A stretch of DNA of 64,000 nucleotides, from NCBI GenBank assembly GCA_010015675.1, contig ML977045.1, forward strand, positions 58,102 to 122,101, written 5' to 3'. The notes below the pieces were generated by a model, which was not told where the DNA came from, ran no database searches, and was given only the letters and a program-made list of their open reading frames with translations. Made by a program: the position numbers and the translations under genes. Source of the stretch: Byssothecium circinans (taxonomy: Eukaryota > Ascomycota > Dothideomycetes > Pleosporales > Massarinaceae). Position 1 is the first letter of the stretch. Every line of letters begins with the position of its first letter. Shown in pieces: positions 33,031-43,382 of this stretch.

Positions 33031-36000
33031 ATGTCGCCATTCATGGAGAGACTCGAGTCTCACAATGAAAGTGCTATGCCATCGAGCTATGAGTCCGCCA
33101 GCCCATGTGCCAGCGAGATTGACGGCAAAGACGTTGATCCCGTAGCTATCATTGGGTTTTCGTTGAAATTTCCGGATGATGCCGACTCAACTGAAGGGTT
33201 TTGGAAGATGTTGCTCGAGAAACGTGTCGCTTCGTCCGAGTTCCCCTCTGATAGAATCAACGTTGATGGGCATTACCGCAAGGAGAAGAAGAACAATACC
33301 GTAAGTCAAAAGAGGAACTCCGCTCGTAGCATCGGCTAACCACGATCTTCGAAGCTATCACTGCGAGGTGGCAATTTCATCCGAGAAGACATGGCCGTAT
33401 TTGACGCCGATTTCTTCTCCATTTCGCCAGCCGAGGCCATGGCGCTGGATCCTATGCAGAGGAAGCTCTTGGAAGTGTCATACCACGCCTTTGAGAACGC
33501 TGGATTGCCGATCGAGAGCGTCGCAGACACAGCAACTTCCGTACACACGGGCTGCTTTACCCACGACTACATGATCCAAACCACCAAAGACGTCGACGAC
33601 TTCCCCACTTATGCAGGATATGGCGTTGGAGCGGCTATGCTCGCAAACCGTATCTCATGGTTCTACAACCTCGCCGGGCCCAGCATTGCTGTGGACTCTG
33701 CCTGCTCAAGCAGCGCCATGGCCTTGGATATGTCCATCCAATCACTCCAAACGCGATCGTCGTCCATGGGTCTTGTTGCTGGCTGCAACCTCACGTTTGG
33801 GCCAGAGACCTTTGCCTGGCTTTCCAACATGAACATGCTTTCAAAGGATAGTAGGTGCTTCTCATTCGACCACCGTGCCAATGGTTACGCTCGAGGCGAG
33901 GGAATAGCGGTTATGATCGTGAAACGCCTCAGTGATGCCCTCCGGGACGGCAACACGATTCGCGCCATCATCCGATCGACCGGCACAAACGAAGATGGAC
34001 GTACGCCCGGTATCACTCAACCCAGCCAAACCGCTCAAGAACGCCTGATCAGGGAGACATACGCAAAAGCAGGCCTTTCATTGGGCTTAACTCGATACTG
34101 CGAAGCGCATGGAACTGGTACACCACTTGGCGACCCACTAGAGTCTGCAGCAATTGGAAACTCTTTTCGCGCATACCGAAGCGATGAGGAGCCCATGTAT
34201 CTAGGATCTGTGAAGTCAAACATTGGTCATACTGAAGGTGCGAGTGGCTTGGCTGGAGTCCTCAAAGCTGTGCTGGCGCTAGAGAATGGAGTAATCCCAC
34301 CAAACGCGGATTTTCAGAAGATCAATCCCCGAATTGATGCAGAATATCTGCGAGTTCGTATACCCGCCGAGGCGGTACCGTGGCCGACATCTGGTTTGAG
34401 GAGAGCTTCAGTTGTAAGAAATACCCCATCAAGCGTGAACGTCACCTATAAAGCTAACTTTCACGCAAGAACAGTTTCGGGTATGGAGGTGCCAATGCCC
34501 ATATAGTCCTCGACGATGCCTACAACTATCTGCGTTTGAGAGGTCTGGAAGGGAAGCACAAGACTGTTACACTTCCGCCTGGAACTGCTGACCCATCGAC
34601 TCCTGGTCGTATCCTGGAAGAGGCTCCTACCAGCGAGGCCACCAGATCGCCAAAACTTCTGGTCCTTTCGGCGAGTGACGAAGAAGGGACCAAACGCATA
34701 GCTGCAGCATATGGTCCTTATCTCCAAAAGACGGCCTTCAGCGGAGACTGCCCGCCGGAATTCCTGAACACACTCGCATACACCTTGGACACCCACCGAA
34801 GTGTGCTTCCTTTTCGATCCAGTATCGTCGCGCACTCGATCGAAGATTGCATGGAACTCGCTAATGAAGCTTCTGCATCTACCAAGGCTCGTAAAGAGCC
34901 TCTTCAGATTGGCTTTGTATTCACCGGCCAAGGCGCGCAGTGGCATGCGATGGGAAGGGAGCTCATGGCCTACCCTATCTACCGACGATCCTTGGAGGAT
35001 GCCAGCAATTATCTCAGATCTTTAGGATGCACTTGGGATGTATCGGAAGAGCTGGATAGGAGCGCGCAAACCACCAATATTGACAATCCCGAGTACAGCC
35101 AGACACTATGCACAGTCATTCAGGTCGCTCTCGTTGACCTCCTAGCTAAGATCAACATCAAACCCTGCGCCACCGTTGGTCATTCTTCCGGAGAGATCGC
35201 GGCCGCGTACGCTGGGGGTTACATCTCGAGGCAGAGCGCTTGGAAGATTGCGTACCAGCGAGGCGTGGTTGCTTCCAAACTATGCCGTTCCACTGATCAC
35301 GGTCGCGGCGCCATGATGTCCGTCGGACTTTCCAAAGAAGACGTACTGCCACATATTGCAGAGGTTCTCTCGATCGGAGAGTCCGATATTGGTTTGCGTG
35401 TGGCTTGCATCAACAGCCCCAAGAACGTCACTGTCGCTGGAGATGAGCACCTGATCGACGCTCTCAAACGGCGTCTAGATGAGCAAGACTCCGGCATCTT
35501 CGCACGCAAGCTACGCGTACAGGTCGCCTATCATTCGCCCCAGATGCAAGCAGTTGCAGAAGAGTACCTCAAAAGCCTCGGGCAGCACCTGGAAGGTCCT
35601 CCTACAGCAAATACCGTCCCCATGATCTCGAGTGTGCATGGCAGGATCATCAAGGGAAAAGAGCTCCGCAGTAGCGGATACTGGGTGCAAAATATGGTTT
35701 CTCCTGTGCTCTTCAGTCCCGCAGTTTTGGAAATGTGCGGTGTTGAGAGCGCGGTGGACCACTTGATTGAGATTGGCCCGCACGCGGCCCTGCAAGGACC
35801 TATCCGCGACATCCTAAAGAGTCCAAAAGCGAGCAAGAACGTTGGATATAGTTCTATCCTCATGCGAAAGATGACCGCTACCACTACCTTCTTGCAAGTG
35901 GCTGGGCAGATGTGGTCTGAAGGGTACCCCGTCGACGTCCGCGCTGCTAACGAGCTCGATGATCAACCAGCGCGTCGTGAGATGCTGACAGATCTGCCCA

Positions 36001-39000
36001 CATACCCGTTCGACCACTCGCGAAGATACTGGTTTGAGAGCCGCCTGAGCAAAGCATACAGATTCCGTGACCGCGTTCCGAACGACCTCCTCGGCAGTCG
36101 ATGTGCTGACTGGAGTCCTTTGGATGCACGATGGCGTTTGCTCATTCGGGAACGAGACCTACCTTGGACTGCCGACCATCTCGTCGATAACCGCAAAGTG
36201 TACCCGGGTACTGGGATGTTAGTAATGGCGATCGAAGCCGCGAAGGAACTTGCAGATCCTGAGCGTGTCATTTCTGGATTTGCGATTCGCGACGTGGATT
36301 TTCAGAGTGCGATGGAACTTGAAGATGTTACTGAGACTCTTGAAGTTATCACTTCCCTCCGACCAACCGATAGCGCGACGGAGGGCTCGTCCGCTTACGA
36401 TTTCAGCATCATTTCTTTCACTGATCCAGATTGGGTCCGGAACATTCACGGTTCGATCGAAATTGAGTACGAGCAACGTGAACGTGACTGGACATCGGAC
36501 CAGAAGAAGGACTTCGAGAAACGATTGGCTTTGCAGTTTCAAAAGAGAGCGGAAGCTTGCCAAACGTCAGTTAACGAGCCTTTCATGTACAAGCGGCTCG
36601 AGGAGTGGGGACTTAAATATGGCCCCACATTCCGCAGTGCAACCAAGCAGTTTGTGAGCGACGAAGACGAAGCTGTCGCGGATATAGTGACTTTCAAGGG
36701 CGACGACGAAGACTTACAGCCTCATGTCATTCATCCCGCAACATTCGACGCGATTGGCCACTTATGCTTCACTGCCTTTAGCGCTGGAGGTACTAGAGCC
36801 ATTGCGACCAGCATGCCATCGAGCGTCAAATATGCATGGGTTTCCAACACCGGGTTGTCAGCGCCAGACACACCTTCGGTCCGGACTTATTCCAAGGCTG
36901 TGAAACGAACACCGCGCGGCTTCGAAGGCGAGATTATTGCGGTCAACCCAGAAAACCCAGACGAGCTTCGCGTTTACATCCAAGGCATCACCATGGCGTT
37001 CATCTCCAATACACCGAAGCAGTCCAGTCTTTTGGACCAAGTTGAGCTTCCCAATCCAGCCCAGCAATGGTACAACATAGAGAGAAAGCTAGATATCTCG
37101 CTACTCAGTCCGCATGAAGTCAGGCTGTACTTGCGCGAGGCTTGTGGCAACACAGCTCGCCCGTTGGATCTGGTCTCCAAGTATGTCGAACTCGCAGCTC
37201 ATCAAAATCCCGGTCTGCGCCTGTGCCAGATCGGTGCGAGTGATGGAAACGAGACGCAGCATATCTTCGAAAACGCTTTGGATAGAGATCAATCGGGGAT
37301 TCTGACTTGCGGAAAGTATCATCTCTTTGATGTTGACCAAGGGCGAATCGATCATGTGAAGGGGATATTCGCCAACTACGGGTCCAAAATCGACTTCCAC
37401 GTCTTCGATCCGACTGCCGATTCTCTTTCCGAGACCGCAAAACCGGAAACAGATGCCTACGATCTCTGCATTGCTCTCACCCATGACCAAAATCGGGATG
37501 AAGCCAAAGCAACTCTCCTTGCTTTTAGCAGGGCACTCAAACAAGGAGGCAAGATGTTGGTCCAAAGACCCCCTCCAAATGATGGCGGTCGTTCCGTAGA
37601 CGTTGAAGAAGTGCTTCTGAAAGCTGGGTTTTCTGTGCCCACAGACCTCTCCGATGCCATAATCATTGCTACGAAGGATACCGACACGGTGCAGAGCACC
37701 CATCCAATCCGTCTCATCCTCGCAGGAAACCTTGCCAACGAGCGACACAGTGCTTTGGTGCAACAACTACAAGAATTGCTGGCAGATGATCTGCGTTACG
37801 AAATCATCCCATCAAGCCTCGACGAAGCAGCACATCATCCAGATCTCAAGAACAGCATCCTCGTCCTTCTCTCGGATCCAGAGTATCTCTGCCTAGAGAC
37901 TCTCACCCAGGAATCCTTTTCCCAATTGCAGCGCATAATATCCGCCAGCTCCAGACTCCTCTGGCTTTGCGACACCAGTGCGGAAGTCTCGATTGGAGGC
38001 TCGCCGGTCTCTTCCATCGTCGAAGGATCAACTCGTAGCCTTAGATCGGAGAACAATAATTTACAACTGGTACGCCTGTCGTTGGAGGCTTTCCAGGGGA
38101 AGAGTGTACATCATATTCCCAAAGTCCTGGGACGAATGTTGTCATGGTCAGTGGGGTCGAACTACGAGCAAGATTATGTTGAAGTTGATGGTCACTTGCA
38201 CACCGATCGTCTCATCAATGCCAATAGACTGAAGCAGGCCGTAAGCGCGAAACTCACCCCTCAATATACAGAACAGGTCAAGGTCGCGGATCAGAGTTTC
38301 AGGCTGGATATCTCCTCGGTAGGGAGTCTCAAAACCCTCCATTTTCTCGAGGCGTCTAAAACACCAGAGGAGCCACAGTCACATGAAGTCGACATTCAGA
38401 TCCATGCCGTCTCTATCGAGTCCCGCGATTACCGAAGAGCCATGGGAAGGGGAAAAAGTCACAACATTCGATTCGGAAATGCCAGCGCGGGTGTGGTTAC
38501 ACAGGTCGGCATTGATAGTGACTTCAATGTCGGCGATCGAGTCCTCTGCGTGGCAAACGATACCTTCAGGTCGCGACTGCGAACACACGGCTCCAAGTTG
38601 ATCAGACTTCCCGATGAAATCCCGTGGGAAGATGCTTGTCATACGGTCCCGGCCTTGGCTGCTGCACGCTATGCATTGACGGAGATCGGCCGTGTGCGGA
38701 AAGGTAGTTCAATCCTGATATATCCCTGCGTTGGGTTGATCGGAGACGCTGCAGTTCACGTCAGCCGCATGCTAGGCTTACAAGTATGGACCACAGTGCA
38801 CAGTGAAGAGGCTGGCAGAGCAGTGACCGAACGACTCGGTATTCCTTCAACTTCGGTGTTTTCCCACGACGCGTTCTCGCTGGGCCACCGCCAGGGCTTC
38901 CGTGGCGCCGACGTCGTACTGTGCCTGGAGCCAGCCCGAAGCCACCAATCCTGGGATTTCGTCAATCAGTTCGGACACGTCGTTTACATGCCAACTATAA

Positions 39001-40418
39001 CCGGTGCACCCATTCCTACGCCATCCTCGCAGTTTCCTTCAAACACTTCCTACAGCGCACTGAACTTTCAAGAGATAGCTGAACAGCGACCGTCGCTACT
39101 TTGCGACTCTTTTAAATATGCTATGGACATGCTCCCAGCCGCTCAAGAGATTCGACGTTCGACGAAATTCCCAGCCTCTCGCGTTGTCGACGCATTCGAA
39201 CATGTCGCAGGCACGAATGGAAGTGCAATCGTCACTCTAGATGCCAACGACGAGATTTCGTTAACGAGAGATACACGACCCACGGTAACGCTAGATCCGA
39301 ATGCAACCTATGTCATCAGCGGCGGAACAGGAGGTATTGGCAGGAGCATGGCTCGTTGGTGTTGTGCACGCGGAGCTCGCAACCTCATCCTCCTATCTCG
39401 ATCGGGCGCGACCGGGAAAGCCGCGCAAGCCCTAGTGTCGGATCTGAAAGCGCAAGGTGTCCACGTCGAAGCTCCGCCATGCGATGTTGCAGACGAACAG
39501 TCCCTGCGCAGTGTACTGGAAAACTGTCTCCGGCGCATGCCCCCAATCAAAGGCTGCTTGCAGGCAAGCGGAGCGTATAAAGACCTTTCCTTCGACGTGA
39601 CCACGCTCGAGGAGTGGAACACGGCCATCAGGTCCAAGGTAACATCGTCCTGGAACCTGCACAAAGTGCTCCCCTCTGGAATGGACTTCTTCGTCATGGT
39701 GTCTTCAATGGGTGGGGTCCTGGGGATGATATCACAGAGCAGTTATGCGGGCGCGAATACGTACCAGGACGCACTTGCCCGCTACCGTATCGCCCATGGT
39801 GAAAAGGCAACGTCGCTTGATCCCGGGGTCCTTCGCGATGTCGGCTTTGTCACGGAATTCACCGACGCGCAGAGAGATCGGCTGGACCGCCTTGGGGTCT
39901 TCATACCGAACTACGACGCTGAAATCCTCGCCTTGCTGGATATATACTGCGACCCGTCGAACGCCATGACCAATATCACGGAATGTCGACCGTTGACCGG
40001 CATCAAGACAGTGGCTCAGATGATCGCTGATGGGGTAGATGTCCCGTTCACACTGACACAGCCTCTCTGGCAGCATACGCTCAACGTATCTGTGGACGAG
40101 TCCAGGAAATCTCAAGCCAAGACCCAGGATGGCGATGTGAAACACGTGATCGAAGGCGCGGAGTCATTGGAGGAGGCAGCCGCGATCGCCACTCAAGTTT
40201 TCCGTAAGAAGGTCGCAGCACTCCTTTGGACAGAAGAGAAGCGGCTTCAGGAGGACGCTTCAATGCAGTCATTCGGGTTGGACTCTTTGGTGGCAATTGA
40301 TCTGAGAAACTGGCTGACGAGAACGTTTGGAGTGGATATTCCTGTGTTCGAGCTCCTTGGGGGCTCGTCGTCGAGTAGGATTGGAAAATCGATCGCGGCG
40401 CAGGTGCGGGGGACGTAG
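33031..40418 (+). CDS. Highly reducing type I polyketide synthase (KS-AT-DH-psiMT-psiER-KR-ACP)
   Basis: Three exons (33031-33300, 33355-34413, 34470-40418) give 2425 residues. The domains in order are: KS with VDSACSSS (Cys about 207), EAHGTGTPLGDP and SNIGHTEG; AT with FTGQGAQW and GHSSGEIAAAY (Ser about 682); DH with DHLVDNRKVYPGTGM (His about 1013) and HPATFDA; a methyltransferase-like region (about 1330-1490) whose SAM loop reads CQIGASDGN instead of an ExGxGTG form; an ER-like region (about 1720-2020) whose NADPH loop reads YPCVGLIGD instead of HAAAGGVGQ; KR with ISGGTGGIG, VSSMGG and SSYAGAN; and ACP with FGLDSLVAIDL (Ser about 2382). The MT and ER therefore look inactive, predicting an unmethylated, unsaturated chain. 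There is no terminal release domain. It is probably the core enzyme of a cluster with the P450 and BBE oxidase upstream. Confidence 0.95.
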
Positions 40419-40697
40419 GAGGGGGAAGTGTATTATAGGCACACTCAACCAGAGCTCTTGTCACCTACGCAATTAATCCTTGTCTTTTGCTGTTGCAACC
40501 AAGTGGCCTATTGCAGTTACTGAAGATGAATATCTTTACCATGGAGGTTTTATTGGAAAGTGATACCCATCTGACTCTATGGGCTACGTATATTTGAATC
40601 AGCTAGCTCCAGCCCGCTCTCGATCCATTCTAGTTCGCTGTTGACCTGTGTAAAATCAACCTTATTTTCGCTATTCTTTTGCAGCACTATCCGCCCC

Positions 40698-41078
40698 ATG
40701 GCAAGCAAGAAACCCTCGACCGTCAGCGCTATTACGGCCTGGAAGGACGACATGGCTACACGTACCAGCATTTGTCGTCAGAAGGATTGCAAACTCTCAG
40801 CTGTGTCGGCACCGTACCACCAACCACAAGAGTACTGTGATCTGCGTAAGTTCACCCAGTCTTTCGCATAGAGACCTTCTCTCCTCAAAGCTAAGTATAA
40901 CCAGACTCCTGTCATGTTTGCCATCAGGCCCCAGCCGTGCTTCAATTTGAGAATGAGCAAGGCTTTTGCTCAGACTGTAAGTGCTCGCGGTACTAAATCA
41001 TGCCACAATAGCCGTTAACACGCCGTCATCATCATAGGTTTCAAGTCGCTTGACCAGACTCGGAGTGTTCAGGTGTAA
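40698..41078 (+). CDS. Small Cys-rich (zinc-binding-like) protein, 86 aa
   Basis: Each exon is short (40698-40845, 40905-40976, 41038-41078). The GT...AG introns (59 and 61 nt) carry CTAAG and perfect TACTAA branch sites, and the spliced length is an exact multiple of three. The product has C26-x4-C31, then C47-x2-H50-x-C52-x2-C55-H56, then C71-x2-C74, the spacing of a treble-clef or zinc-ribbon module (YCDLHSCHVCHQ...FCSDC). It has no signal peptide or membrane segment and I know no function for it. It starts 280 bp after the PKS stop, on the same strand. Cluster membership is possible but not shown. Confidence 0.65.
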
Positions 41079-41087
41079 GTTACCCTG

Positions 41088-41291
41088 TCACGCGGTTGAA
41101 AGAATTGCCCGCACATAATACTCTCTCACCAAAGACCACCCACAATAACTAACACGTTAATCATTTTCCTTTACCTTTTACAAAATATAGGATTGTAAAG
41201 CTAGGCCTGCTCTTTCACGCAGGAGTAGGAAGAGGTTAAAAGGGCTTCGTTGGGGGAAGGTAAACATGAGCTGAAGGTTTTCGGTGTGCGG
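41088..41291 (+). repeat. Dispersed ~200-bp repeat, copy A
   Basis: It matches 42985-43186 over its whole length, from TCACGCGGTTGAAAG to GTGTGCGG. This copy keeps CpA sites (for example ACCACCCACAATAACT) that read TpA in copy B, so it is the less mutated of the two. Near its ends are CCGCACA and TGTGCGG as a short inverted pair, which may mark a small element. No coding content. Confidence 0.8.
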
Positions 41292-41458
41292 CGAATTGTT
41301 TCAATCGCGTGCCTGTTCGGTTCAATTAAAGGCATTGTGGCGTCGGGAGCCGCCAAGCCCGCCAAGCCCTGTCAGAGCATCAGCCACTCTACATATGTAG
41401 TCAACAATAATAACAATACCCTCCGATCTTTCAGTCCACCTCCCTCTCCTCTCCTCCT

Positions 41459-42867
41459 ATGCCACCGCGAAAACGTGCACGATCCGAAACCTGCGCGACG
41501 CCCCCGCCCGAACTTCCATCGCCGGGTCCCGCAAAGCGTCGCGCAGTGTGCTCATCGCCGCCGCCTCCACAGCCCGAGCATACCACCCCACACCCGGTTC
41601 TGCCCCTCACGCAAGAGAACCTCCAGGCCCTCGAGGACAGTCAACAGTCGTCGCCCGGGTCGCCCGGCCCCCTTAACCCAGCCATGTCGCGTCTGCCGTC
41701 ACCCACACGACCGAACAACAATCTCGACACAAGCCTAAAGCTGGCCGCATACCACATCTTCGTCGATTACGGCCGCGAGCTCCCCCCAGCCCTCAAGGAG
41801 CATGTGTCCACTATAATCCTCGCGCCTCGAGGTGTGGGTGTCCCGCCGTCGCCCAATGCCGCAAAGATCAAGCAGCAGCGTCGCGTAGCCGCGCAGCAGA
41901 ACGAGAGAAACGGCATCAAACGAATCGAACCATACATGCTGTTCCGCGGGGCCGCAGAGGATGACCCTCGTGTGCTTCCTGCGCCGCTGGTGTACTCCAA
42001 GGACGAGATCAACTTGCACCGGTACTTTCTGCCTCCGGCGCCGGACAGGACCGTGAAGCAGGACTGGAAGGAATTGTCGCAACCAAGACCGGATACTGCG
42101 ATTGGATACGTGACAAGGAGAGATGCGCAGAGCACAGAGCCGCCGAGCGCGACAGCCTTCACTGCTGAAGAGGAGCGGTTGCTCGATGCGTGAGTCCTTG
42201 TGCCTTCCCATTTCTTCGTACCTGAACTTTGCTAACGGTGCCCATGTCCAGGTTTTGCCTCACGCAGTATCTCCACTTTCCTTTCCTCACCTCTCAATGG
42301 AAGACACCGAACTCGAACGAGAACATATCGCATGCCCACAACCAAGCCGCCCGCGACGGTGCCGTTATCGTGAACTACCTCCACAGCTTCTATAGCCTAG
42401 CGTACCCGGATCACGAACCTGGGCCCATCGACATAGTGCATTACTCGCTTACGTGCGATCTCCACACCGCGCAGATATGGGTGCATTGGCGTGACGAGGA
42501 GGGACACCACATGGAGATAATATTCGAATTCTCATTAAGGGAGGTGGAGGAGATTGTGCAGGCCAGGGGGATTCTGAAGAATATTCTCAATCATGCAATT
42601 GGGGACAGGCTGGCAAAGATCAAAAGTGCGCTGCCGGCGTTTGAGAAGAGCAGGGCGAGGGGGAAGGGGCCGACCGTGAGGGCAGGCATGAGTACGGTAG
42701 CACCATCAGAAGTGGGGTCCGACTTGAGGTTCCAACCTCCAATGACGCCGGACGAGTCGGTCAGCGAGCCGATTAAGAAGAGGAGAAGGCTGGTTGGGGG
42801 TGGGGTTGGGGTTGGGGAAGAGAGTAGGGATACAGATAGCTTAGATGGTCTACAAAATCCAGGTTAA
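41459..42867 (+). CDS. DUF7924-like fungal protein
   Basis: Two exons (41459-42189, 42252-42867; 62-nt intron) give 448 residues from ATG 41459. The first 80 residues are Pro/Ser-rich and basic (MPPRKRARSE...), likely disordered with nuclear-localisation character. The folded part follows, with AAYHIFVDYGRELPPAL, then YFLPPAPDR, the PDTAIGYVT stretch and, in exon 2, FCLTQYLHFPFLTSQWKTP and ARDGAVIVNYLHSFYSLA. The tail carries a KKRRR cluster. The pattern of a conserved PD...-type core and SQWK motif recalls the DUF7924 family of fungal hypothetical proteins, where a nuclease-like fold has been considered; that link is from memory and unverified. It is flanked on both sides by the 200-bp repeat. 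Confidence 0.8.
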
Positions 42868-42984
42868 GAAAGAGTCTTAATGTAAAGCACCGATTTCAAC
42901 GCGATTGATGTCAGAACAGCTCGTTCGATTTAATCTCTGTTTCTCATTCGCTGTTTTGGCTCGACGGTCATGCAGCTTGACCAC

Positions 42985-43186
42985 TCACGCGGTTGAAAGA
43001 ATTCCCCGCACACATAATACTCTCTCACTAAAAACTACCTACAATAACTAACACGTTAATTACTCTCTACTTTAACAAAACATAGAATTGTAAAGCTAGG
43101 CCTGCTCTATTACGTAGGAGTAAGAAGAGGTTAAAAGGGCTTCGTTGGGTGTAGGCAAATGTAAGATAAAGTTTTTTAGTGTGCGG
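42985..43186 (+). repeat. Dispersed ~200-bp repeat, copy B (RIP-mutated)
   Basis: Same sequence as 41088-41291, with C-to-T changes at CpA (CCACCC to CTACCT, CACGCAGG to TACGTAGG). The change is one-sided: copy A keeps C where B has T. Together the two copies bracket the DUF7924-like gene as a direct repeat. Confidence 0.8.
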
Positions 43187-43382
43187 TGCCACTACAAGTC
43201 ATGCAGATGGTCATGATTGAGCTATGCACGTCTCACCTCATCAGGAGCAGTGCTACTACCCCGCACCACAGACCACACATAGACAACACATTCAATACTA
43301 CATACACTGCTGCCCATTATTTGCTCATCCTCATTTTTCACACCTCATTGCGATGACCAGGCACCATTAAACAGACGGAATT

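Noticed and set aside
41250..41738. 162-codon plus-strand ORF ahead of the DUF7924-like gene
   Set aside because: It begins inside repeat copy A and runs out of frame over the real first exon starting at 41459.
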